Shown: positions 8,781 to 18,651, counted from the stretch's first letter. The stretch: 64,000 nt of DNA from Pseudoflavonifractor sp. (GCA_023667145.1 JAMPAQ010000001.1:1221481-1285480), one strand, 5' to 3'. Notes: generated by a model not told the origin, from the letters alone. Numbers and translations are program-made.

Positions 8781-9587
8781 ATGGAACCAAGCAAAGTACT
8801 CTACATCTCTCAGGAAATAACGCCATATCTACCGACATCTCCGATGGCCGAGCTTGGCCGCAGACTTCCCCAGGGTATACAGGAAAAAGGTCATGAAGTG
8901 CGCACATTCATGCCACGTTACGGCTGCATAAACGAACGCCGCAACCAGTTGCACGAGGTCATCCGCCTGTCAGGTATGAACCTCATCATCGACGACACCG
9001 ACCATCCCCTCATCATAAAGGTCGCCACCCTACAGCCGGCCCGTATGCAAGTCTACTTCATTGACAACGAGGATTTCTTCCAGCGCCACATGATAAAGGA
9101 CCTGGAGACGCGCCTGTCACCCGATGACAACGACGAGCGCATAATGTTTTATGTGCGCGGTGTCATCGAGACTGTCAAGAAACTGCGCTGGGAGCCGTCA
9201 ATCGTCCATTGCTCAGGCTGGATATCGTCAATGGCGCCCCTCTATATCAAGAAAGTGTACAACGAGGATCCGGCGTTCAGGTCGGCAAAGGTTGTGTACT
9301 CGCTGTTTGACGAGAAATTCGATGGCATTCTCGATCCCCGCATGGTCGAGAAACTGCGCATGGAGGGATTCTCCGACGATGACCTCGCGTCACTCGGTGA
9401 CAAGCCGGTTGACTTCATCACATTGTGCAAGTTTGCCATCGACCATGCCGATGCGATAGCCCAGGCTACCGCTAATGTCGCCCCCGAACTCATCGAGTAT
9501 GCCAAGGCTTCGGGCAAGCCTTTCCTGCCGTTCCCCGGCGACGAGGAGTATCTGGATGCCTACAATGACTTCTACAACTCGCTTTGA
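8781..9587 (+). CDS. Glycogen/starch synthase-like protein, N-terminal GT5 domain only
   Basis: The 268-residue protein aligns by eye to the N-terminal Rossmann domain of glycogen synthase (KVLYISQEITPYLPTS, GHEVRTFMPRYG, VHCSGWISSMAPLYIK). Real glycogen synthases are about 480 residues and have KTGGL after 'E..P'. Here that stretch reads LPTSPMAELG, and the whole second GT domain is absent. The family is conserved in Bacteroidota at this short length, usually just before a DUF4270 gene, as here. It is therefore unlikely to be an active ADP-glucose transferase; a binding or regulatory role is inference. Confidence 0.75.
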   Translation: MEPSKVLYISQEITPYLPTSPMAELGRRLPQGIQEKGHEVRTFMPRYGCINERRNQLHEVIRLSGMNLIIDDTDHPLIIKVATLQPARMQVYFIDNEDFFQRHMIKDLETRLSPDDNDERIMFYVRGVIETVKKLRWEPSIVHCSGWISSMAPLYIKKVYNEDPAFRSAKVVYSLFDEKFDGILDPRMVEKLRMEGFSDDDLASLGDKPVDFITLCKFAIDHADAIAQATANVAPELIEYAKASGKPFLPFPGDEEYLDAYNDFYNSL

Positions 9588-9624
9588 GCTTAGACAATAT
9601 AAAGCCACCGATATTCAATATCGC

Positions 9625-11001
9625 ATGAAATTATCAAGAATACTTATCGCCGGCCTCATTGCGGCTTCGACAACCGCCTGTGAGGAAAGCACCTCCATCG
9701 GCGAGTCACTCATACAGGATGAGCTGTCGATTGTCATCGACTCCACCTTTACCGCCACAGGCCGCTCGGTCGACAACGAGAAAATACAGTCCCGCACCAT
9801 ACAGCAGCTGCTCGGACGCATCGAGGCGAAAGGGTACGGGGACTTCACCTCCGACTTTGTCACGCAGTTCATGCCGGCCTTGAATATCGACACGACCGGC
9901 ATCAGAGCCGATGACATCGACTCGCTCAAACTCGTCATGAAAATCGCCTCGGGGGGATATACCGGTGATTCGGTCATACCCATGGGTCTCAACGTCTACC
10001 GTCTCGACCGTCAGTTACCCTCGCCCATCTACAGCGACTTTGACCCCAAGGACTACTATTCTGAGAGCAACCTGCTCGGCTCGGCTATATATACAGCTAC
10101 CGCCCTCGGCGTGACGGATACCATCACCAAGCAGAAATACCGCACTGTGTCGGTCGACCTCCCCTTGAGTCTCGGACGCGACATGTTTAACCGTTACAAG
10201 ACCCATCCCACGACATTCGCCTCGCCTGATGCCTTTGCCGAGTGGTTTCCCGGTATATATGTGGCCAACAGCTATGGGGCCGGACGCGTGATGGACTTCA
10301 CCTCAACCGACCTCGTGATGTATTATCACCGCGACACGACCTATGATGGACGCGACACAACCTACTACTACCAGTCGTCTTACTTTGCCACGACCCCGGA
10401 GGTCGTGACCAACAATAATATCACGTTCAACATCTCCCCCGAGTTGCGACAAATGGTCACCTCGGGCGAATCGCTCATCGTAGCACCGGCAGGATATGAC
10501 GTGGAGATAAATTTCCCGTCAGACGATATAATACGCAACTACCGCGCAAACAAAGGAAGTCTTGCCGTAATCAATACGCTTTCGTTTGAACTCGCCGCAG
10601 AAAAGTTGACAAACGACTACGGCATAGAGCCGCCGGCCTACCTGCTCATGGTACTCAAGAGCAAGAAAGACGAGTTTTTTGCTAAAAACGATATAGCGGA
10701 TAACCTCACCTCCTTTCTTGCATCATATAATCGTGCGACAGGGTCCTATTCGTTCAACTCGATGCGCGACTACATCGCGTCGCTGCTCACTCAGGAGTCG
10801 GTCACAGCCGATGACATGACCTTTATCCTCACCCCGGTCACTGTCACCACCGAGACTATAACGAGTAGCTCCTACACCACATCCACGCAGATTACGGGCA
10901 TATACCCCTACGTCGGTCGTCCCACGATGGTAAAATTGCTCATCGACGACAAAAAGACAAAAATTAAGCTGACTTATAGTAATCAGAAAGTAAAAATGTA
11001 G
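9625..11001 (+). CDS. DUF4270 lipoprotein
   Basis: The 458-residue protein starts at MKLSRILIAGLIAAST with a lipobox ending in Cys19. An upstream in-frame start would lie inside the previous gene and is rejected. Features of DUF4270 are the N-terminal CEESTSIGESLI, the repeated 'DSLKLVMKI' beta strands and the DNITFNISPELRQMV-like region. It is an outer-membrane-anchored beta-rich protein whose function is unknown. It follows the starch-synthase-like gene by 37 bp, the usual arrangement in the phylum. A tRNA-Thr promoter begins directly at its stop codon. Confidence 0.85.
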   Translation: MKLSRILIAGLIAASTTACEESTSIGESLIQDELSIVIDSTFTATGRSVDNEKIQSRTIQQLLGRIEAKGYGDFTSDFVTQFMPALNIDTTGIRADDIDSLKLVMKIASGGYTGDSVIPMGLNVYRLDRQLPSPIYSDFDPKDYYSESNLLGSAIYTATALGVTDTITKQKYRTVSVDLPLSLGRDMFNRYKTHPTTFASPDAFAEWFPGIYVANSYGAGRVMDFTSTDLVMYYHRDTTYDGRDTTYYYQSSYFATTPEVVTNNNITFNISPELRQMVTSGESLIVAPAGYDVEINFPSDDIIRNYRANKGSLAVINTLSFELAAEKLTNDYGIEPPAYLLMVLKSKKDEFFAKNDIADNLTSFLASYNRATGSYSFNSMRDYIASLLTQESVTADDMTFILTPVTVTTETITSSSYTTSTQITGIYPYVGRPTMVKLLIDDKKTKIKLTYSNQKVKM

Positions 11002-11009
11002 TATATTTG
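11002..11009 (+). promoter_or_regulatory. -7 element of tRNA-Thr
   Basis: TATATTTG abuts the DUF4270 stop codon. It is followed by the block TTTGCACTCGCAAACC, also present downstream of the tRNA-Cys -7 box. Confidence 0.75.
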
Positions 11010-11081
11010 CACTCGCAAACCGCTTGGACATGCTGTCGCATCGCAAAACAGGTGTCTCCTACTGCGGTTTGACTACAACAA

Positions 11082-11155
11082 GCCACAATAGCTCAGTTGG
11101 TTAGAGCATTGCATTCGTAACGCAAAGGTCGTGGGTTCGAGTCCCACCTGTGGCT
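11082..11155 (+). tRNA. tRNA-Thr (CGT)
   Basis: A 74-nt cloverleaf is visible. The acceptor is GCCACAA/CTGTGGC with an A-C mismatch at the last pair. The D arm is GCTC/GAGC, the anticodon loop TTCGTAA carries CGT, and the T arm is GTGGGTTCGAGTCCCAC. Confidence 0.94.
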
Positions 11156-11161
11156 CAGACT

Positions 11162-11192
11162 ACGGAGAGTTCCCCTTGACTCTCCGTTTTTT
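11162..11192 (+). terminator. Terminator of tRNA-Thr
   Basis: A 9-bp stem ACGGAGAGT/ACTCTCCGT with an 8-nt loop is followed by TTTTT, just after the tRNA. Confidence 0.92.
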
Positions 11193-11291
11193 GTTATATC
11201 CCCTCACAACCAGACAACACTGCCGTCACAACATAATCTCCAAGGCTCAACCAACCTGACATGTCTGTTGTTCATGTAATAAACGACAGAT

Positions 11292-12404
11292 ATGAACCAC
11301 GCTCCTACAGCAAAGGAACAGGATGACCATTGGAAAGACTGGCGCAAGATGCTTGGTACAGGCTTACGTTATGTATTGCCACTGATAGTGTCGGTCGGAC
11401 TGATCGTATGGCTTTTCAATAAGGTTGACATCCGGCATGTCATGGATATCGTTAGACATGGATGCGACTACGGATGGATAATACTGATGATGGCCATCAC
11501 CACCCTATCCCATATAATACGCGGCATAAGGTGGGGAATACAGTTGCGTGCTGTCGGGATACCACGCATGAGCGTCACGGCATACAGCGTCTCAATATTC
11601 GGAGCCTATGCGCTCAACCTCGTGTTTCCGAGACTTGGTGAGGTATGGCGATGCGTCTACATAACGCGCAAGGAAAACGCCTCGCTATCATCCGTTGTGG
11701 GGACTGACCTTGGCGACCGCGCATCTGATGCCGTTGTCGTTGCGGCGTTGCTCGGTCTCACCCTCATAGTCGCCCATCCGGCCATCGAGGGATTTCTCAC
11801 CAAATACGCCATCGGCAAGGACATCGCCGCGTTTGCCGACAATCCTTGGCTATGGTGTCTCATCGCCATCTTCGTGGGTGTCGCATGGACTGTGCTTCAT
11901 TTCTGCCGCAACTATCGGTACATACGCGACATCGACGGAGTGATTGACCGCCTGTGGAATGGCTTCAAGGTGTTGTTTACGATGAAAGGAATCGGGCAAT
12001 ACATACTGCTGACATTCAGTATATGGATATGCTACTATCTTGAGACCTACGTTTGCTTCTTTGCATTCCCGTTCACGCGTGAACTTATAACGAGTCCCGG
12101 CATGGCCGCAGGACTCATACCGGGACTCGTAGTCTTCGTATTCGGGTCATTCAGCATGGCCGTGCCATCCAACGGAGGGCTGGGACCATGGAATCTTGCT
12201 GTAATGTTTGCGCTCTCACTTTACGGTATATCCAACACTGAGGGTGCCGCATTCTCGATAGTCATGTGGAGCTTTCAGGCCGGAATGCTTGTGATACTCG
12301 GCATATTCAGTGCCATATATGTAAGCATGACACGTCGCTCACACACCGGCGGCACCGCTGCTACAGGCAATCACTCCTCGGGCATCAATACGACAACACG
12401 GTAA
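11292..12404 (+). CDS. Flippase-like (LPG synthetase/AglD, UPF0104) integral membrane protein
   Basis: The 370-residue protein has about eight hydrophobic spans. It shows the family pattern of lysylphosphatidylglycerol synthetase transmembrane domains: NLVFPRLGEVWRCVYI, VVGTDLGDRASDAVVVA and AVPSNGGLGPWNLAV. Such proteins are thought to flip lipids or lipid-linked sugars across the inner membrane; substrate unknown. It faces the glycan operon, and its last 34 bp overlap the 3' end of the convergent M16 peptidase gene. No terminator is seen between them. Confidence 0.85.
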   Translation: MNHAPTAKEQDDHWKDWRKMLGTGLRYVLPLIVSVGLIVWLFNKVDIRHVMDIVRHGCDYGWIILMMAITTLSHIIRGIRWGIQLRAVGIPRMSVTAYSVSIFGAYALNLVFPRLGEVWRCVYITRKENASLSSVVGTDLGDRASDAVVVAALLGLTLIVAHPAIEGFLTKYAIGKDIAAFADNPWLWCLIAIFVGVAWTVLHFCRNYRYIRDIDGVIDRLWNGFKVLFTMKGIGQYILLTFSIWICYYLETYVCFFAFPFTRELITSPGMAAGLIPGLVVFVFGSFSMAVPSNGGLGPWNLAVMFALSLYGISNTEGAAFSIVMWSFQAGMLVILGIFSAIYVSMTRRSHTGGTAATGNHSSGINTTTR

Positions 12405-15196
12405 TTGTTCTGATCGAGAAGATTCCGCATGAAGGCCAATACCTGAGCCGGGGTAACCGAATTAATCACCTCGATATTACCGTTGAACGTATCGACCCCG
12501 TTGAGTTGAGTCAGGGAGATTGCTGACAGCCATGCCTCGTTGCGCTCCTTGCCTTCGGTCGCCTCCTTTACCATAAACTCCTTTACCTTCGCGAGTTCAG
12601 CATCAGACACCGATTCGGCCATACGGTCCAGTTCATCGGCAATCATAGCCAGCACCTTATCCTTCATCTCGGGCTTGAGCGGGAAAGCGGTCTGCATGAT
12701 GACAGGCACATCTGATGTGCGGCTCATCGAACCGCTCGCGCCAATCGAGTATACAGCCCCCTCCTTTTCACGGACAGTCTCGATCAAACGTGCTGTAAGT
12801 ATCTGACCTGCGATGCTCGCGAGATAGGTATTGAGTGGCGTGTACTCCGCATCGCCCGACAGGAATATACCGGCAAACGCCTGCGGGTTTTCCATCCTCA
12901 TCTCCGATTGGTCAGTCGCCGCTCCCCGGGTGATTGACAATGCCGGGTTGTGTACAATCTCGGTCTTATTGTCGGGATTGCCGGGAAGTGTCGCGATATA
13001 TTGCTCGACAAGCGGACGCAGGGTATCAGGCTCGACGTTGCCGACAAACACAAACGTATAGTCAGCCGCATTGGCGAGCATCTCATGTGACATGTCAAGT
13101 ATGCGTCCGCGTGAGGCGTCGCTTACAACCCGAGGATTGAGACGACCCTTGGCAGGTGATTTGAACAACGCCTCTGACATCTTGGCGAGGAAATTATACT
13201 GGGGGTCCTTGAGTTGATTCTGCAACATGCCCGAGACATTGGCCTGTAATGCCGCATACTCATCGGGCTTGAGGTCAAGGGAGGTGAATGTCATATAGAT
13301 AAGCTCCATCAGCGTCGGAAGGTCCTTGGGTGTGGAGAATCCCTTTACCTCGCGTGAATACGCGTCAAACCGCATATCAACCGCTGCTTGCTTACCCGAC
13401 ATGTACTTGTTGAGGTCGCTGTATGAGTAGTCGCCGAGACCATTCTGCGACAACGCCACCGGCATGAATATAAGGTTGGCAGCGTCCTCATCGCCAAATA
13501 CTGATGTACCGCCTTTCGCTATGGCCTCAAACAATATCTCGTCATCCTTAAATGGAGTGTTCTTGACGAGCACGGTGGCACCATTGGACAACAGCCACTC
13601 CACGGCGCCGAACCGCTCGTCGGTACGCTCCGACACTATACACCCCGGCTGAGGCAGCTCGGGTATCAACGGCTCACTCTTCACGTCATCCACGTAAGCC
13701 TCGATAGTCTCACCGTCAACGCGAGACATTATGTTGCCCAACTGCTCAGGGGTGGGAACAACTGTCCCCTCCTTGTCGGGCAACAATGCGAGAATGACAC
13801 GATTGTCATCGGTAACTATTGTCCGCAACAGCTTGTTGACCTCATCAACGCCGAGGGCATTAGCAAGCATCGTCAGCACCTGATGCTCATACTCTATGCC
13901 CGGGATAGGCTCATTGTCAATAAAATTCCTGACGTATTCCTGCACATAGCTATCGTTTTCGACCTTATTACGGCCATTATACAACGACTCAAGACGCGAC
14001 AGGTACTCACTACGTGCCCGATCATACTCACTCGCCGTGAAACCACCACGGACAGCACGCAACAACTCGCGGTAGAGAGCCTCGACCACCGGGCGGACAT
14101 CACCATCCTTGGCCGCGCCCGACAGTGTCAACGCATCCTTGGTCTTTGCCATGAAGAAGTCGCCGTAAGACGCGGACGCACCGGCAAACGGAGCATCGGG
14201 ACGTGAGGCGATGTCACTAAGGCGCGACCTGAGCATGTGGGTGAGCACATAGTTGAGATAACCGGCACAAAGGTAGACGACGTTATCCTTTAGCGAGTCG
14301 GGAAACGCCTCGGTCTTGAACATAAGTTCCACGACCGCCGACTGCTGCTCCGGGTCACTGCCGATGGCATACAAGGTTCCTTTGTTATCCTCAACTGGGA
14401 AATATACTCGCTCGGGAGCATCAGCCGGCATCTCTATATCGGAGAACATCTCCTTTATCTTGCCCTCTATGCGGTCGACATCCACATCACCGACAATAAT
14501 GACACCCTGCTGGTCGGGACGATACCAACGCTCATAGTAGTTGCGCAAATCTTGTGGCGGGAAACTGTCTACCACCTCCATCGTACCTATCGGCAGACGG
14601 TAACCGTAGCGGCTTCCCGGATACATGTCGGGGAGTACCTTCTCCAATATGCGCATCTGACCCACCATACTCCTGCGCCATTCCTGATGTATGACGCCAC
14701 GCTCCTTGTCGATCTCCTCGGGGTCGAGCAACAGGTCGTTGGCCCAGTCATGGAGTATCAGCAAGCAGCTGTCCTGCACGCTCTCGCGGGCGACGGGGAC
14801 GTTGGATATGTTATAGACAGTCTCGTCAACCGATGTGTAGGCATTGAGATTCTGACCAAACTTGACCCCTACAGTCTCAAGCCACGATACGACCTCATTG
14901 CCGGGAAAATTCTTAGTCCCATTAAAACACATGTGTTCAAGGAAGTGGGCGAGACCACGCTGATTATCTTCCTCAAGTATCGAGCCAACCTTTTGCGCGA
15001 TATAGAAGTCAGCCTGCCCCTTGGGGTATTCATTATGACGGATGTAGTAGGTCAACCCATTAGGGAGACGGCCTATTCTGACATCCTTGTCGACAGGGAG
15101 CGGAGGGAGCTGCGACACTGACTGTGCCGACACCTCAAGGCAGGCAGTCACTGCCGCGAGGATAAACAGGTGTTTAAGGAGATTTTTGATACTCAT
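12371..15196 (-). CDS. M16 family zinc metallopeptidase (insulinase-like)
   Basis: The 941-residue protein has a signal peptide (LLKHLFILAAVTACLEVSAQ). The inverted zinc motif HFLEH is at residues 84-88 and is followed by MCFNGTKNFPGN. Two M16 halves are present (about 35-480 and 510-930), as in pitrilysin-type enzymes; the second lacks the zinc motif, as is usual. It should act in the periplasm on peptides. It starts 19 bp after a GT4 gene and thus ends the ugd-glycosyltransferase operon. Its 3' end overlaps the convergent flippase-like gene. Confidence 0.92.
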   Translation of the reverse strand: MSIKNLLKHLFILAAVTACLEVSAQSVSQLPPLPVDKDVRIGRLPNGLTYYIRHNEYPKGQADFYIAQKVGSILEEDNQRGLAHFLEHMCFNGTKNFPGNEVVSWLETVGVKFGQNLNAYTSVDETVYNISNVPVARESVQDSCLLILHDWANDLLLDPEEIDKERGVIHQEWRRSMVGQMRILEKVLPDMYPGSRYGYRLPIGTMEVVDSFPPQDLRNYYERWYRPDQQGVIIVGDVDVDRIEGKIKEMFSDIEMPADAPERVYFPVEDNKGTLYAIGSDPEQQSAVVELMFKTEAFPDSLKDNVVYLCAGYLNYVLTHMLRSRLSDIASRPDAPFAGASASYGDFFMAKTKDALTLSGAAKDGDVRPVVEALYRELLRAVRGGFTASEYDRARSEYLSRLESLYNGRNKVENDSYVQEYVRNFIDNEPIPGIEYEHQVLTMLANALGVDEVNKLLRTIVTDDNRVILALLPDKEGTVVPTPEQLGNIMSRVDGETIEAYVDDVKSEPLIPELPQPGCIVSERTDERFGAVEWLLSNGATVLVKNTPFKDDEILFEAIAKGGTSVFGDEDAANLIFMPVALSQNGLGDYSYSDLNKYMSGKQAAVDMRFDAYSREVKGFSTPKDLPTLMELIYMTFTSLDLKPDEYAALQANVSGMLQNQLKDPQYNFLAKMSEALFKSPAKGRLNPRVVSDASRGRILDMSHEMLANAADYTFVFVGNVEPDTLRPLVEQYIATLPGNPDNKTEIVHNPALSITRGAATDQSEMRMENPQAFAGIFLSGDAEYTPLNTYLASIAGQILTARLIETVREKEGAVYSIGASGSMSRTSDVPVIMQTAFPLKPEMKDKVLAMIADELDRMAESVSDAELAKVKEFMVKEATEGKERNEAWLSAISLTQLNGVDTFNGNIEVINSVTPAQVLAFMRNLLDQNNYRVVVLMPEE

Positions 15197-15215
15197 ATAA
15201 GATACGTTTTAGGTA

Positions 15216-16316
15216 TTAGTCACGTGGTACTATGCTCTTGTAGACGTTTACAGTCTGTACAGCTATGCGATCCCAGTCGTAATCTGACAGGTCATACTGA
15301 CGGGGCGTCATGTGCGCGTCAATCTTGCGACGCATCGTGACAGCGAGATCTTCGACATCGCCGACATGAAAGAAGTCCTCGGGGCGCAAGACATCAAGCC
15401 TGTTGGCCGGGATATCGCTTACCACAACGTCAAGGTTGTAGCTCATAGCCTCAAGGAGGGCAATAGGAAGTCCCTCATGATATGACGGCATCACAAAGAG
15501 AGAGGCATTGGTCATCACCTGATTGAGCCGCTCACCCTTTATGAATCCTGTCAATATCACCCCGGCCTCGCGGGCCTTGCGCTTAAGACCGGCGGAATAG
15601 TCATCCTCATGGTCACTGTCACCCGCTATTACCAACTTATAGCGGTCGGCAAGTCCTGACATCAGGTATGCGTCGATAAGGTCATGGAAACCTTTTTCCT
15701 TGACAAACCGACCGATAGCGAGTATATATGGCGACTTACCGATGCCCGAGGCTTCAAGGAAATCAATCGCTTTGGATTTATCAGGTATATTGACACCGTT
15801 GTATATCAACTCGGTATCAGTACGGCCATAGTTATCCCGCACTATCGCGGAAATCACCGACGATATGACGATGACCTTGTGACTGAACAGCGAACCAAAC
15901 CTTTCGCCGGTCTTCAGCACCATCTTGGCCATGCGGCCCCACTTCTGACGGTCATAGTCGGGTCCATGATTTGTCATCACGACCCTCATGCCGAGGAGGC
16001 GGGCAAAAGGCACCATTATCGCCGGGCCTATGGCATGGACGTGGAGCACATCGGGATGCAGACGACGAGCCTTGATGACGGCAAGAAACGTGTGGACTAT
16101 CGCCTCGATGCTTTTCTTGCGTGGTGCGTAGACATCAACGAGCTTCACACCCTTGAATGACTCGCGGTGATTATCCTCCGTGACATAGGGTGTGCGCCGT
16201 ATCACAGTGACATCATGACCCATCGACGCGATGCGTGGATAAAGCTCTTCACAGTGGGTCTCAACACCTCCAAGGATATCGGGGATGCCACGCGTCCCAA
16301 CAACGACAATCTTCAT
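15216..16316 (-). CDS. GT4 family glycosyltransferase
   Basis: The 366-residue GT-B protein begins with the glycine-rich KIVVVGTRGIPDILGGVETH. It has LHVHAIGPAIMVPFARLLGM in the N-terminal domain. In the C-terminal nucleotide-sugar domain it has ILAIGRFVKEKGF and the EX7E-like motif YHEGLPIALLEAMSYN. The start resembles rhamnosyl- and mannosyl-type transferases of O-antigen clusters. It transfers a sugar to a lipid-linked glycan at the inner membrane; donor and acceptor unknown. It lies 18 bp after the radical SAM gene in the ugd operon. Confidence 0.88.
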   Translation of the reverse strand: MKIVVVGTRGIPDILGGVETHCEELYPRIASMGHDVTVIRRTPYVTEDNHRESFKGVKLVDVYAPRKKSIEAIVHTFLAVIKARRLHPDVLHVHAIGPAIMVPFARLLGMRVVMTNHGPDYDRQKWGRMAKMVLKTGERFGSLFSHKVIVISSVISAIVRDNYGRTDTELIYNGVNIPDKSKAIDFLEASGIGKSPYILAIGRFVKEKGFHDLIDAYLMSGLADRYKLVIAGDSDHEDDYSAGLKRKAREAGVILTGFIKGERLNQVMTNASLFVMPSYHEGLPIALLEAMSYNLDVVVSDIPANRLDVLRPEDFFHVGDVEDLAVTMRRKIDAHMTPRQYDLSDYDWDRIAVQTVNVYKSIVPRD

Positions 16317-16334
16317 GTCAATATGCCGTTTAAG

Positions 16335-17393
16335 TTAAAATTTCTCTCTCAAGTCACCTTGCATCGGATCCTGACCCACATCATACCACGTCTTATCCAG
16401 ACAAGGCTTCAGGCCACGCATGGAGCGTATCTTGTTTTTCACGGCCCACTTGAGCGGATGCTTGATATACTTGTGCATGACGGGCGATGCAGTACCTACC
16501 ATCCAGCAGTTCTTGGGACACTTGCGCACCATGGCTCTCACCTTTTGCGCCTGCTCGCTCTCCCATATTGTCATGAAGTCAGCATCGTGTATGTTGCCCA
16601 TGGACTCTTTCCAATATTTCTCCTCAAGACCATTGCAGGGGTATACCTCACCCCATGGGTCGATAAAGAAGTTTGCCGAACCGGCCTCACATGGCAACAT
16701 GCGACGACCGCCCTCAATATAGTTGATAAGTCCCATGTTGAAGAACGCACGAAACCAAGACTTGGGGTGCTTCTCTTGCAACTGCCACTCAATCAGCTGC
16801 TCAAAGTTCTTGCATACCTCTTCCTTGTTGGTGATGACATTGTCGTCCTTGTGGAAATAATAGGAGTTGTGGAACGAGGCCGTGGCAAATTCCAGTCCGA
16901 GTGACAGCGACAGCTGATAGAGCGAGAGCATGTCGTGGGAGTTGTTGTTGGACACGGTACATCCAAATCCTATATCCTTGACTCCCATCTGCTTGAGCGT
17001 GAGCAATGTTCGGAGACCCTTGTCAAATCCACCCTCGCGGCCACGCAGCTCGTCATTCTTACGGCTTAGGCCCTCGATTGATATGCGTATTCCTATGTTG
17101 GGAAATTTCTTGGCAAGGGCGATAACCCGATCCTCAAACCATCCCGACGTGGATATCACAATGCGGTCGGTATGCTTATAGCACTCCTCGACTATCTCGG
17201 CGAGATCCTCGCGTATGAACGGCTCACCACCCGTGAGGTTTATAAATTTAAGCTGGGGAAGCGATCTTAGGTCAGAAGCCTTGATTTCCTCTTTCTTATC
17301 TGTGGGATAGTGCCAGATGTTACACATCTTACACTGCATCGGGCAGCGATATGTCAAAATAATTGAAGCATCAGTAGGTTTAACTGTTCCCAT
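16335..17393 (-). CDS. Radical SAM/SPASM domain protein in a glycan operon
   Basis: The 352-residue protein has the radical SAM cluster motif CPMQCKMC (C17, C21, C24) and the SAM-binding LTGGEPFIRED. A SPASM-like C-terminal cluster region contains PCEAGSANFFIDPWGEVYPC and CPKNC, so it probably holds one or two auxiliary iron-sulfur clusters. The family includes peptide-modifying enzymes and sugar dehydrogenases. Located between two GT4 genes (17-18 bp gaps) and with no precursor peptide nearby, it more likely modifies a glycan or sugar, but the substrate is unknown. Confidence 0.85.
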   Translation of the reverse strand: MGTVKPTDASIILTYRCPMQCKMCNIWHYPTDKKEEIKASDLRSLPQLKFINLTGGEPFIREDLAEIVEECYKHTDRIVISTSGWFEDRVIALAKKFPNIGIRISIEGLSRKNDELRGREGGFDKGLRTLLTLKQMGVKDIGFGCTVSNNNSHDMLSLYQLSLSLGLEFATASFHNSYYFHKDDNVITNKEEVCKNFEQLIEWQLQEKHPKSWFRAFFNMGLINYIEGGRRMLPCEAGSANFFIDPWGEVYPCNGLEEKYWKESMGNIHDADFMTIWESEQAQKVRAMVRKCPKNCWMVGTASPVMHKYIKHPLKWAVKNKIRSMRGLKPCLDKTWYDVGQDPMQGDLREKF

Positions 17394-17410
17394 AATTGTA
17401 TATACGTAAT

Positions 17411-18616
17411 TTATTTATGTGTGTTGTAAATTTTTTCCAATATCTCATAGTGACGGTCGGCTGAGAACCGCGCAAACGAGACCTCCTTTATGACCTCGTT
17501 GTCCCAATCCATCTCAAAAGCCTTGGTGACAGCATCTCTCATAGACTCGGCATCACCACTCTCAAATGTCAATCCGGTCTTTCCTTCGTCTATAAGTTCC
17601 GGGATGCCGCCGATACGCGCTCCGACAACGGGTGTCCCGGCACATAACGACTCGATGACACCCAGAGGATTGTTCTCATACCACATTGACGGTATTATGG
17701 AGAACCGCGCCTTTGACAACAAACCGCTTACTTGTACGGCATCCTGCCGACCAAGAAATTCTATGTTCTCACAATCCCGGTATTTCTCCCTGAGCTGTTC
17801 GGCCATCGGGCCGTCACCCGCTATCTTTATGCGATATGGCACCGACGATGCCACCTCAAGCATCAGTCCGACACCCTTCTCAACTGATAGACGACCTACA
17901 TAACAGTAGTAATCATCACGGTCTATCACAGGAGAATTGACAAACCGCTCCAACTTGTCAAAATCGACAAAGTTGCAATCGACCGCCAGTTTGTCAGGCG
18001 AGAATCCGGCTTGCGCCATCTTGTCTCTCATAAACCCGCTCGGACAAATGAACATGTCCACATTCTTCTCAAGCACCCTGCGATTCCATCTCAAAGCCTC
18101 CACAAAGGCTATGGCGCTCGCGGCCAACGAACCCTTCATGCAGCGCTTGCTGACAACCGAAAATTTGTGTGAGAAGCAGTCCTCACAGGGCTTGTCGTCA
18201 TAAAGGCAGTTGTATGAGGGGCATATCAGTTTGTAGTCATGGAGAGTCCACACTACCCGCGCACCATGGCGGCGGGCCATCACCGCAAGCTCGGGCGAAA
18301 GATAGCTGTGTATATTGTTGAGATGCACGATGTCGGGATTAAAGTCCGACAGTATGCGTGCGAACGATTTCCTTATATCACCAAATCCCAATATCCGCTT
18401 GACCGCATCAACTTTCTGACGCACGCCGCCGCCAAAGTCGACAGCAGGGGCAAAATAACGAGACCATTCAGTCTCTATATTCTCAGGATACTCCATCGAG
18501 TACACGGCAGTCTCGTGACCTTTATCGCGCAAAAGGCGCTCCAAGTTTATGGTACACACGCAGTCGCCACCGCGAGGATAATAGAACTTGTTAACAATCA
18601 GTATTCTGTGATTCAT
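17411..18616 (-). CDS. GT4 family glycosyltransferase
   Basis: The 401-residue GT-B protein starts ILIVNKFYYPRGGDCVCTI. It has the N-terminal-domain motif VWTLHDYKLICPSYNCLY with a Cys-rich insert (CLYDDKPCEDC). The C-terminal domain carries YVGRLSVEKGVGLMLEV and the donor-site motif ENNPLGVIESLCAGTPVVG. The N-terminal cysteine insert (C-x(5-6)-CxxC) is a known variant in Bacteroidales capsule transferases. It follows ugd by 35 bp, so a UDP-glucuronate donor is possible but not shown. Confidence 0.87.
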   Translation of the reverse strand: MNHRILIVNKFYYPRGGDCVCTINLERLLRDKGHETAVYSMEYPENIETEWSRYFAPAVDFGGGVRQKVDAVKRILGFGDIRKSFARILSDFNPDIVHLNNIHSYLSPELAVMARRHGARVVWTLHDYKLICPSYNCLYDDKPCEDCFSHKFSVVSKRCMKGSLAASAIAFVEALRWNRRVLEKNVDMFICPSGFMRDKMAQAGFSPDKLAVDCNFVDFDKLERFVNSPVIDRDDYYCYVGRLSVEKGVGLMLEVASSVPYRIKIAGDGPMAEQLREKYRDCENIEFLGRQDAVQVSGLLSKARFSIIPSMWYENNPLGVIESLCAGTPVVGARIGGIPELIDEGKTGLTFESGDAESMRDAVTKAFEMDWDNEVIKEVSFARFSADRHYEILEKIYNTHK

Positions 18617-18651
18617 ATTTTCGTGAGATAGAGGTTATTCTGATAATCGGG

